Assembly: GCA_051650105.1 (NCBI GenBank)
Contig: JBOFIJ010000013.1
Span: 1-53,937, forward strand
Source of the DNA: CAMWXW01 sp051650105
GTDB lineage: Bacteria > Desulfobacterota > Desulfovibrionia > Desulfovibrionales > Desulfovibrionaceae
Direction of reading: 5' to 3'
DNA length: 53,937 bases
Below the pieces are notes generated by a model. That model was not told where the DNA came from. It did no database searches and saw only the letters and a list, made by a program, of their open reading frames with translations. The stretch's first letter is position 1. Every line of letters begins with the position of its first letter. The position numbers and the translations under genes are program-made. Shown piece by piece: positions 36,275-43,273 of the stretch.

Positions 36275-37159
36275 TTAGCTCTGATTTCTTGGATGAAAAT
36301 CTTTATGTAATTGAAATAATCTTTGTGTTTGTATATGAAGATATACTTCTGTTGCCACTATATCCTCATGTCCTAATAATATCTGTAAACTACGTAAGTC
36401 CATACCATTTTCTAAAAGATGTGTTGCAAAACTATGTCGTAGTGTGTGAGGAGAAATATTTTTTATTATTCCTACTTTTTTTGTATATTTTTGAATAAGC
36501 TTCCAAACAGCTTGTCTAGATAAACCAAAACCAGATCGATTTAAAAAAAGAACATCTTCTGTAGGAGACAACTCACATCTATATCTTTCTATATATTCTT
36601 TAAGAATAATACAACATCCCACATGAATTGGAACAATTCTTTCTTTACTCCCTTTACCAAAAATACGTATAATTCGAGCTTCTAAATCAACATCATAGAT
36701 CTTAATTGCACATAATTCCGTAACACGCATACCTGTTGCGTATAGTACAGTTAAAATAGCATTATCCCTTTTTTCTAGTTTTGATTCCGCCAAACAAGAA
36801 GAAAGTAAAAGGCTAACCTCTTCTTGTGTTAAAAAAACAGGAAGGTGTTCTACCCCTTTAGGATTTTTCAAATATTGCAGAGGATTATACTGAAATATAT
36901 TATTTTTCTCACCCCAAAAATAAAAAGACCGTAGCGTAGAAAGATGTCTTGATATAGAACGAGATGAAATGTCTTGTTTTCCTAAAAAAACGAGATATTG
37001 AAGGAAATTTTGTTCAGTCACAGAAAATACATCGAGAGATTGCTCTTCTAAATATAATAGAAAATGTTCAAGATCTTTTTTATACGCAATAATAGTATTT
37101 TTTGAAAGCCCTTTTTCCAAAGTGATATATGATAAAAATTTATATTGTATTTGTTTCAT
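36275..37159 (-). CDS. xerD: Tyrosine recombinase XerD
   Basis: XerD with XerC resolves chromosome dimers at dif. The 294-residue product has the N-terminal SAM-like core-binding domain (about 1-95) and the catalytic domain with the full set Arg145 (ATGMRVTEL), Lys172, His238 and Arg241 (SPHTLRHSFATHLL), His264 (LLGHEDI) and nucleophile Tyr273 (EVYLHI). The ending QLHKDFHPR is the XerD type. Its ATG overlaps the yebC stop as ATGA. Although it borders a scrambled region, it is a housekeeping XerD rather than a phage integrase: length and C-terminus fit XerD and no other mobile genes are adjacent. Confidence 0.9.
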   Translation of the reverse strand: MKQIQYKFLSYITLEKGLSKNTIIAYKKDLEHFLLYLEEQSLDVFSVTEQNFLQYLVFLGKQDISSRSISRHLSTLRSFYFWGEKNNIFQYNPLQYLKNPKGVEHLPVFLTQEEVSLLLSSCLAESKLEKRDNAILTVLYATGMRVTELCAIKIYDVDLEARIIRIFGKGSKERIVPIHVGCCIILKEYIERYRCELSPTEDVLFLNRSGFGLSRQAVWKLIQKYTKKVGIIKNISPHTLRHSFATHLLENGMDLRSLQILLGHEDIVATEVYLHIQTQRLFQLHKDFHPRNQS

Positions 37160-37908
37160 TTAAATAATTGTTCTAACACAGCATCAGCAATATCAAAGTT
37201 AGAAAAAACATTTTGGACATCATCATTATCCTCAAGATTCTCTACCATTTTAATAATCTTTTTGGCAATCTCTACATCATCAATTACAACAGTAGTTTGT
37301 GGTTTCATAATTATTTCTGCACTTTCAATAGTATATGATTCTGATTCTAAATATTCTTTTAATACTGTGAAAACATTCATTTGGCTATAAATAGACCACG
37401 ACTCCGTACCCTCTTCCATATCATCAGCACCATTTGCAAGTGCTTTTTCAAATAATATTTCTTCATCAATATCTTTCTTTTCTATTGTTATCACCGCCAC
37501 TCTATCAAACATCCAAGAAACACATCCAACTTCTCCCATAGAGCCACCATATTTTGTTATTAAGTGCCGCACTTCAGAAACAGATCTATTTTTATTATCA
37601 GTTGCAACTTCCACAAGAAAGGCTACCCCAGAAGGTCCATATCCTTCATATATAGATTCCACCAATTCTCCACCAGCAAGTTCTCCTGTACCCTTTTTTA
37701 TTGCTGTTTCTATTTTATCTTTTGGTAAATTCACTGCTTTTGCCGATGCTATTGCTTGACGTAAACGTGTATTCGCAGCTGGATCACTACCGCCCATTTT
37801 AGTTGCTAAAATAATCTCTTTTGCAGCTTTTGTAAAAATCTTACCACGAATAGCATCTTGTCTTCCTTTCCTATGTTGAATATTATGCCACTTACTGTGT
37901 CCTGCCAT
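37156..37908 (-). CDS. yebC: YebC/PmpR-type protein (TACO1 family)
   Basis: The 250-residue product starts MAGHSKWHNIQHRKGRQDAI, the diagnostic beginning of the YebC family. GGGAGA precedes the ATG at 37908; the longer frame to 37923 begins inside the leader. Family members act as DNA-binding regulators in some bacteria and as ribosome-associated factors easing translation of proline stretches. The three-domain layout with GYGPSGVAFLVEVATDN near residue 90 is intact. It is translationally coupled to xerD. In Desulfovibrio-type genomes yebC often precedes ruvC; here ruvC is not present. Confidence 0.95.
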   Translation of the reverse strand: MAGHSKWHNIQHRKGRQDAIRGKIFTKAAKEIILATKMGGSDPAANTRLRQAIASAKAVNLPKDKIETAIKKGTGELAGGELVESIYEGYGPSGVAFLVEVATDNKNRSVSEVRHLITKYGGSMGEVGCVSWMFDRVAVITIEKKDIDEEILFEKALANGADDMEEGTESWSIYSQMNVFTVLKEYLESESYTIESAEIIMKPQTTVVIDDVEIAKKIIKMVENLEDNDDVQNVFSNFDIADAVLEQLFK

Positions 37909-38239
37909 TCTTTTCTCTCCCAAAGCATTACGATATGGTGCTCAGTATACACAAATAGTTAAAAAAATCAATATAATTAAAAAATATCTTATTCTATATC
38001 TCTACTTTCTATATGTTTTATATATTTTATATTTAATACAATAATATTTATTATATCACCATTATAAATGAGAAAATAGAGAAAAGACTTCTAATATATA
38101 CAATGTATAAATATATTTTACTAAATCTTATCTAATAAAATTTTATCATAATAAAAACAACTATCATCTCTAAGATAGAATAAAAAATAACTTTATTAAT
38201 AATATCTACTTTTGTGTAACTATAGTGCTTTTAGAATAC

Positions 38240-38267
38240 TTGACAATATACATACATTTATTATAAG
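38240..38267 (+). promoter_or_regulatory. Predicted promoter for the 38382 gene
   Basis: A perfect TTGACA (38240-38245), a 16-base spacer and TATAAG (38262-38267). The predicted transcript has a leader of about 105 bases. Confidence 0.6.
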
Positions 38268-38350
38268 AATGTATACAATGTATATAATATTATATATATT
38301 ATACAAAAATGTATATAATATATATACATAACATTATATTTTTATATACT
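38268..38350. promoter_or_regulatory. AT-only dyad-rich tract downstream of the promoter
   Basis: Repeated ATGTATA/TATACAT elements (for example GTATAC at 38271, ATGTATATAA at 38279 and 38312, TATATATAC at 38320) form overlapping inverted repeats. This could be an operator or an easily melted leader. No protein can be named. Confidence 0.35.
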
Positions 38351-38381
38351 AAATTATACCAAGTTATTAGGAGATCTTTAT

Positions 38382-38591
38382 ATGTACTGTATAAATAAAG
38401 AGCATAAATCGACAAAACAACATAAAGAAAGAAGTGAGAATAACGATTTTGTACTTATTGAATCGGACGAACATCGACGTTTATTAGCTCTTTACCACGC
38501 CATTTATTCCGAAAGAGAAGATCCAAATACAGAAAATAAAAAAAACACAATTCGTGCATTCGCAGCATGTAATCTATTTTATTTAGGATAA
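38382..38591 (+). CDS. Small hypothetical protein (69 aa)
   Basis: The 69-residue product is hydrophilic, rich in Lys, Glu and His at the N-terminus, with a helical segment SDEHRRLLALYHAIYSERED in the middle. TAGGAG lies eight bases before the ATG, and a good promoter is found 115 bases upstream of the predicted leader end. No family is recognised. It is probably lineage-specific and may be expressed with the zinc-knuckle gene 131 bp downstream. Confidence 0.5.
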   Translation: MYCINKEHKSTKQHKERSENNDFVLIESDEHRRLLALYHAIYSEREDPNTENKKNTIRAFAACNLFYLG

Positions 38592-38722
38592 TATTAAGAT
38601 AAAAATCATCAAGGAAGGATAGCATTACCTATTTATAATTACACAATATAAACAAATTCCAGCTATCTATACTATTACTTTTGTATCCTTAAGAAAAAAA
38701 TCTGTTAAGAAAAGGAAATAGC

Positions 38723-39145
38723 ATGCCGTCAGTATGTTGTCATCAATGTTCAAAAGATATCACTATTTCACAAAAAAGAATAAAGGACAAAAACTATTGT
38801 TCACGAGCTTGCTATGCAGAAGCACGTAACAACAAGAAAATACAATATTGTTTTATCTGCAGTACAACTATCAAAGTACGAGCTTCATCTAAAGGAAAAT
38901 ATTGTTCTAGAGAATGTGCTTCTGTTGGATTTATACAAAATGGAAAAAACTTAAAGATAAAAGAATGTGCAGTATGCAAAAAAGAATTTAGGCAAGCACA
39001 TTTTATGGACAGTACGTGTTCCACACAATGTGATATCATACACTATAAACTAAAACCACTTTTCTTATACGAGCCAGAAAAAAATTCTTGTGTTATGGAT
39101 AATAAATTTTATTTAAGAAATGTAGATCCTATTCTTGGCTTCTAA
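38723..39145 (+). CDS. Small protein with three tandem zinc-knuckle units
   Basis: The 140-residue product has three similar cysteine modules. Unit 1 is CHQC...YCSRAC (residues about 6-30), unit 2 CFIC...YCSREC (43-65) and unit 3 CAVC...TCSTQC (82-103). Each is C-x2-C, a basic spacer of 12-16 residues, then C-x3-C, the pattern of small zinc ribbons seen in HNH-type and ribosomal-like zinc proteins. A short C-terminal tail without cysteines follows. AAAGGAAA precedes the ATG. It could bind nucleic acid or protein. No catalytic HNH residues are present, so a nuclease is unlikely. Confidence 0.65.
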   Translation: MPSVCCHQCSKDITISQKRIKDKNYCSRACYAEARNNKKIQYCFICSTTIKVRASSKGKYCSRECASVGFIQNGKNLKIKECAVCKKEFRQAHFMDSTCSTQCDIIHYKLKPLFLYEPEKNSCVMDNKFYLRNVDPILGF

Positions 39146-39221
39146 TTCACAATTATTACTATATACTAGCATATACGCAAGTATATAACGTCTAAAATAC
39201 ACACTCCATTTCTATTTTAAA

Positions 39222-39254
39222 TAAAAAAGGTTCTTGTATAACAAACAAGAACCT
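39222..39254 (-). terminator. Intrinsic terminator of the YfgM-like gene
   Basis: A perfect 10-bp stem, AGGTTCTTGT (39228-39237) with ACAAGAACCT (39245-39254), seven-base loop, and six T residues on the minus strand. It lies 31 bases after the stop at 39286 and could act weakly in the other direction for the zinc-knuckle gene. Confidence 0.9.
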
Positions 39255-39285
39255 CTACAACCATATCCCTACTCAATTAAAAATT

Positions 39286-39876
39286 TTATAAAGCAGCTAA
39301 CCTCTGAATTCGATACTGTATATAGTTTTTATTTTCGATATCCATTACCAGCAATTTTGTATACGACTGAAGAGCAGCATCCTTTAAATTCATCTCTTCC
39401 TGAGCTTGAGCTAGTGTAAACAAAACAGCAGACTGCAAATATTCTGGCAAAGTCTTCTCTAAATTCTCGAGAATAGTAATTGCCTCCACCGCTTGATTTA
39501 ATTCAATTAATGCTTGAGCCTCACCTAAAATACCCAAAAAATGAACAGTATCTGAAGAATCTGCAACCATAGCATAACTCTCCTTCGCTTCCTGATATTT
39601 TCCCTCTTGCATCGCAATATTTCCCATATCAAGGGCAACCGCTGCTTTCATATTATTGGGCGCTTTTGTAAGGATATTCTCGAGATCTTTCCTACTAACA
39701 GAAGCATCAGAATCACTCAACTTGGTAAGAGCACTTCTTGTTTCTTCAACAGAAACATTATATTTATAGGAATAAATCCCATAGGCTACAAAAGAACATA
39801 CAACAACAAAGGAAGACAAAAGAAGAATTTTGTAATAAAAGGGGAAAGATGACCTACTATGAGAAATAGTATGCAT
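39286..39876 (-). CDS. Membrane-anchored TPR protein, YfgM-like
   Basis: The 196-residue product has one membrane segment near residues 18-38 (LLLSSFVVVCSFVAYGIYS) and a soluble C-terminal part of tetratricopeptide-like helices, for example AAVALDMGNIAMQEGKYQEA and AVLFTLAQAQEEMNLKDAAL. This is the layout of YfgM, the periplasmic partner of the Sec translocon and PpiD, and of similar TPR_21 proteins. The ATG at 39876 has GGAGG about eight bases upstream; that sequence lies inside the longer frame to 39891, so the shorter start is preferred. It ends at a strong terminator. The YfgM assignment is by layout only. Confidence 0.6.
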   Translation of the reverse strand: MHTISHSRSSFPFYYKILLLSSFVVVCSFVAYGIYSYKYNVSVEETRSALTKLSDSDASVSRKDLENILTKAPNNMKAAVALDMGNIAMQEGKYQEAKESYAMVADSSDTVHFLGILGEAQALIELNQAVEAITILENLEKTLPEYLQSAVLFTLAQAQEEMNLKDAALQSYTKLLVMDIENKNYIQYRIQRLAAL

Positions 39877-39921
39877 GACAAAAGCCTCCATTTTATATCA
39901 AAAATAAACAATCACCTAAAA

Positions 39922-39997
<76 letters not shown>

Positions 39998-40088
39998 ACT
40001 ACCAAGCCTACTTCTTATACATTAAAAAAGAGATATTTGCAAGCACTACCTAAAAAATTCCCAATACAATCAAATGGTTAAGAATTTA

Positions 40089-40165
40089 TGGCACGTCCGA
40101 AAGGATTCGAACCTCCGACCTACAGGTTCGTAGCCTGTTGCTCTATCCAGCTGAGCTACGGACGC
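40089..40165 (-). tRNA. tRNA-Arg (ACG)
   Basis: A 77-base cloverleaf with encoded CCA. The acceptor stem GCGTCCG pairs with CGGACGT (first pair G-U). The anticodon loop CTACGAA gives ACG, expected to be edited to ICG. Its D, anticodon and T regions are identical to the neighbouring tRNA-Arg(TCG) except for one anticodon base. Confidence 0.96.
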
Positions 40166-40171
40166 AAACTC

Positions 40172-40248
40172 TGGCGCGCTAAGAAGGATTCGAACCTCCG
40201 ACCTACAGGTTCGAAGCCTGTTGCTCTATCCAGCTGAGCTATTAACGC
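40172..40248 (-). tRNA. tRNA-Arg (TCG)
   Basis: A 77-base cloverleaf with encoded CCA. The acceptor stem GCGTTAA pairs with TTAGCGC. The anticodon loop CTTCGAA gives TCG, which reads CGA. It is six bases upstream, in transcription order, of tRNA-Arg(ACG), so both and probably tRNA-Phe form one tRNA operon. Confidence 0.96.
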
Positions 40249-40385
40249 ACAACGCAACGGTATCTTTATATAAAGATATGCTATATTTGTCAAGCTCTTT
40301 ATTCTGCTAAACAAAATTTTCTTTTTTCTTGCTTTATTATAAATAATTTGACATAAGGAACAAATACTACATTGAGAGGTGCTTT

Positions 40386-40601
40386 ATGACATTTTTAGCT
40401 AAAATGTGGGATGAGGCACATATACCCATAGATATTCAGTCCTTAGAAGATAACGAACTATTTGATTTCTGGGAAGAGACACAAACTTTCTCAAAGGTAT
40501 TTGACGCCCTGCCACTCTACGACGGAATGTTCCAAGATTATGAAGTCCTCATATTACAAGAACTTCAATATAGATTTTATAACAGATATGCTAGATGCTA
40601 A
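40386..40601 (+). CDS. Small acidic hypothetical protein (71 aa)
   Basis: The 71-residue product is acidic and aromatic-rich, with SLEDNELFDFWEETQTFSK in the middle, no cysteine pair motif and no membrane segment. GAGAGG lies about six bases before the ATG, and TTGACA at 40348 may be a -35 box, although I could not find a matching -10. No family is recognised. Acidic small proteins of this kind include inhibitors and DNA mimics, but nothing here shows that. Confidence 0.5.
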   Translation: MTFLAKMWDEAHIPIDIQSLEDNELFDFWEETQTFSKVFDALPLYDGMFQDYEVLILQELQYRFYNRYARC

Positions 40602-41049
40602 ATGCAAATTTTTATGTACTATCATTTGGCAGTAACTCATTTGTAGAGTACAATATACTGCTATGCTGTAACAATTGTCCTTATTTAGGAAAGAAATCAG
40701 TCGGTAGAGTATTATAATGTGTTTTAGACGAACCATTGTATTAGCCCGCAAATAAGAAATCTACCTCCTACAAAAGGCCATCTAATAAAATAATAGCTGC
40801 AAAATGCCTTCTACTATCTTTACATCTTGTGCAATTGTCAGCTATATGCTGGATGTTTCAGCACCGTGCATAGACTCTTAATAAAACACCACAAAAACCA
40901 AAAGAAACCTTTTCAAACGTATCCTCTTATATATTCCATCCGCGTTATTATCCAGCTGAAAACTCTGCAAAAAAAGGAGAAATAACAATACAATACGCTA
41001 TAATTATATACTGAAGAAAATATCTTCTTTCTTCTTTTTTATTATTCTC
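40602..41049. other. 448-bp gene desert with minus-strand coding trace
   Basis: This region follows the 71-residue gene and lies beyond the bioA stop. On the minus strand, short open stretches such as LTIAQDVKIVEGILQLLFY (about 40785-40850) look protein-like but are cut by stops, suggesting an eroded gene. No terminator or RNA gene is recognised. Confidence 0.5.
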
Positions 41050-42357
41050 CTACAAATTGTCCAAAATTTCTTCTAACACATCATAAGCTAAATGCAATTC
41101 TTTTTCTGTAATACAATACGGAGGTAAAAAATATACAGTATCTCCAAGTAGCCGAAGAAGAAGGCCTTTCTGTAATGCCCTACTTTGTATCTTCTCACTT
41201 AGTACTTCTCTATACAACATTTTATCACTACGTATAGTGCATGCAGCAACCGTCCCAAGGATACGAGGATATTGTAAATGATGAAGATTTTTTACTAAAT
41301 TAGGCATTCTTTCCCGGTGCACCTTCTCTATTTCTTCTCTTGCTTTCTTACATTTTGGATGTAATAACAATGAATACGATGCTATAGCAGCACTGCATCC
41401 TAATGGATTTGCAACATAAGAATGCATATGCAAAAATGCTTTTTCTTGCGACGTGCTCCAGAAAGCATCATATATCTCTTGTGACGTTACCGTTAGAGCA
41501 CAGGGTAAAAATCCTCCTGTTAACCCTTTAGACAAACAAATAATATCTGGAGCAATGGCTATATGCTCTAAAGCAAATAAAGGCCCTGTTCTACCAAAGC
41601 CTGTCATCACTTCATCAAAAATGACAAGAATATTATACTCCTTCACTAATTCTATCACACGCCTTTGAAATTCTGGACGACATAATCGCATACCACTAGA
41701 ACCCTGTATACAAGGCTCTAATATACATGCAACTGTCTTCGAACCAAACTTTTGCAGAAATTGCGTTAAATGATCCAAAGAATGTCGCTCTGCCTTCTCA
41801 ATTCGTTCTTCATTATCACCTTCCCACGTGTATGGATACGATATTATTTTTGTGTCAAATAATAGTTCTTTAAACATAGAATTATGTAACGAGGGTCCAC
41901 TTACAGACATAGCTCCAATAGTATCTCCATGGTGAGCTCCTTCAAAAGAAATAAAATATTTTCGCTCTTCTTCTCTATTTTTCCAGTATTGATATCCTAT
42001 CTTTAATGCTATTTCAACAGATGTCGAACCATTATCCGAAAAAAAGAATTTCCTAAGATTATCCGGCAAGATAACTCGAAGTCTTTTTACAATATTTATT
42101 GCTGGATCATGCGTATATCCTGCAAAAAGTACATGCTCCAATTTACTTGCTTGCTGAAATATAGCTTTTGCTATTTTTGGATGAGAATGACCATGCAGTG
42201 TTACCCACCAACTTGAAATCATATCTTTGTAACTGTTACCCTTATCATCATAAAGATATAAGCCTTTTCCATATTGTATACGCAGAGGCACTTTTTCCAT
42301 TTTTTCTTGTGTGAATGGATGCCAAATATGCGCTATATCTGTTTGTTGTTCCAACAC
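41050..42357 (-). CDS. bioA: Adenosylmethionine-8-amino-7-oxononanoate aminotransferase
   Basis: BioA transfers the amino group of S-adenosylmethionine to 8-amino-7-oxononanoate in biotin synthesis. The 435-residue product shows IWHPFTQ at the start, SSWWVTLHGHSHP (50-62), FFSDNGSTSVEIALKI, VIFDEVMTGFGRTG with PLP-contacting Asp248, and LSKGLTGG with Schiff-base Lys277. These distinguish BioA from other class III aminotransferases. Translation probably starts at GTG 42357, with AAGGG about 11 bases upstream. It is 13 bp after an unknown gene. Other biotin genes are not in the window. Confidence 0.92.
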   Translation of the reverse strand: MLEQQTDIAHIWHPFTQEKMEKVPLRIQYGKGLYLYDDKGNSYKDMISSWWVTLHGHSHPKIAKAIFQQASKLEHVLFAGYTHDPAINIVKRLRVILPDNLRKFFFSDNGSTSVEIALKIGYQYWKNREEERKYFISFEGAHHGDTIGAMSVSGPSLHNSMFKELLFDTKIISYPYTWEGDNEERIEKAERHSLDHLTQFLQKFGSKTVACILEPCIQGSSGMRLCRPEFQRRVIELVKEYNILVIFDEVMTGFGRTGPLFALEHIAIAPDIICLSKGLTGGFLPCALTVTSQEIYDAFWSTSQEKAFLHMHSYVANPLGCSAAIASYSLLLHPKCKKAREEIEKVHRERMPNLVKNLHHLQYPRILGTVAACTIRSDKMLYREVLSEKIQSRALQKGLLLRLLGDTVYFLPPYCITEKELHLAYDVLEEILDNL

Positions 42358-42370
42358 TATACAGTGGCCC

Positions 42371-43240
42371 TTATAACGATAGACATCGCGTATATTCCTT
42401 CATATATGATATTGTTTTATATACTTCTGATGTAGACATACAATTAATACTCGGAAGAATTATTGCCCGTGTCGGCATCTGAAAAATAAATTCCTGCATT
42501 ATAGAGGGTGCCGTACATGAAGTAAGCTTCTCTACACCTTCTTCACCAAAAAAAACTATTAACCGAGGTACCAACATTGACACAATAGAAAGAAATTCCT
42601 CTTTGTATTCCAATAAAACACCATTCTCCTGTGGTGCTGTGAATGGAAAGAAAGAATGCGTCCCCTGTTTCATTCTAAGTGATGAGATAATCATTTGCAA
42701 TGTCTCTCGTCGACTCTTTGAAGGATGTAAGAAAATATCTTCTCCCAAAGCAAAATATGTCCACAGTATAGGAGTCTTTTTGCTTTTATCAAATAATTCT
42801 TGAAATCGTATATCCCAGAATTTTTTCTCTGTGTATTCTCTTCTCTCTGGCGTATATTTGTCCCGCAATGAATATGTCTCTTTTATTGTGGTCTCAGATT
42901 CTCCCTTAATAGCATTACTCTTTTCGCACTCTAGCACTCCTTCTCTTTCATCTAGAAAGATATTGTCTTTTCTTATTTTCTCAGGAGTATCAATTTTTAT
43001 TTCTTCAGCAGTATTTTCTCCCTTTATGACATTAATACTTTTTTGCCGCAACAACGGAACAACTTCTTCTGTATGGGTACTAGACAAAATATTCTCACCT
43101 AAAAAAGCAGTATCACCTTGTTTCTCAAATACCTCACATTCACTGCTAAATGACGAGTTTTCTTCAAGTAAAAGGTATTCTAATCCTCCTCTTATAAGGC
43201 TTCCTAGCAAAACATTAGGCTCTTGACTATACAGTTTCAT
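42371..43240 (-). CDS. Conserved-looking hypothetical protein between AOR and bioA
   Basis: The 289-residue product is soluble. Residues about 1-140 are charged and low in complexity, with several Glu/Lys-rich stretches. The C-terminal half (from about 160) looks folded: TPILWTYFALGEDIFLHP, KQGTHSFFPFTAP and LVPRLIVFFGEEG. The phrase order GxHxFFPF followed by P-R-L-IVFFG recalls the uracil-DNA glycosylase fold, but the catalytic motifs are not clear, so I leave it unassigned. It lies 33 bp after the AOR gene and 13 bp before bioA. The Shine-Dalgarno sequence is weak. Confidence 0.55.
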   Translation of the reverse strand: MKLYSQEPNVLLGSLIRGGLEYLLLEENSSFSSECEVFEKQGDTAFLGENILSSTHTEEVVPLLRQKSINVIKGENTAEEIKIDTPEKIRKDNIFLDEREGVLECEKSNAIKGESETTIKETYSLRDKYTPERREYTEKKFWDIRFQELFDKSKKTPILWTYFALGEDIFLHPSKSRRETLQMIISSLRMKQGTHSFFPFTAPQENGVLLEYKEEFLSIVSMLVPRLIVFFGEEGVEKLTSCTAPSIMQEFIFQMPTRAIILPSINCMSTSEVYKTISYMKEYTRCLSL

Positions 43241-43273
43241 ATTACAGATTCTATCATAAAAGGTATAAAAAAT

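Larger units (their letters stand above)
37909..38381. other. 473-bp extremely AT-rich intergenic region
   Basis: This is the divergent gap between yebC and the 38382 gene. It contains a promoter candidate at 38240-38267 and an alternating TA tract with dyad symmetry at about 38268-38350. Nothing else is recognised. Confidence 0.6.

Noticed and set aside
36275..37159. XerD as an integrase of a mobile element
   Set aside because: Length, FHPR ending and coupling to yebC fit housekeeping XerD; no att sites or cargo genes are seen.
38268..38350. AT-only tract as a replication origin
   Set aside because: No DnaA boxes or dnaA/dnaN/gyrB context are near; a promoter-associated tract is simpler.
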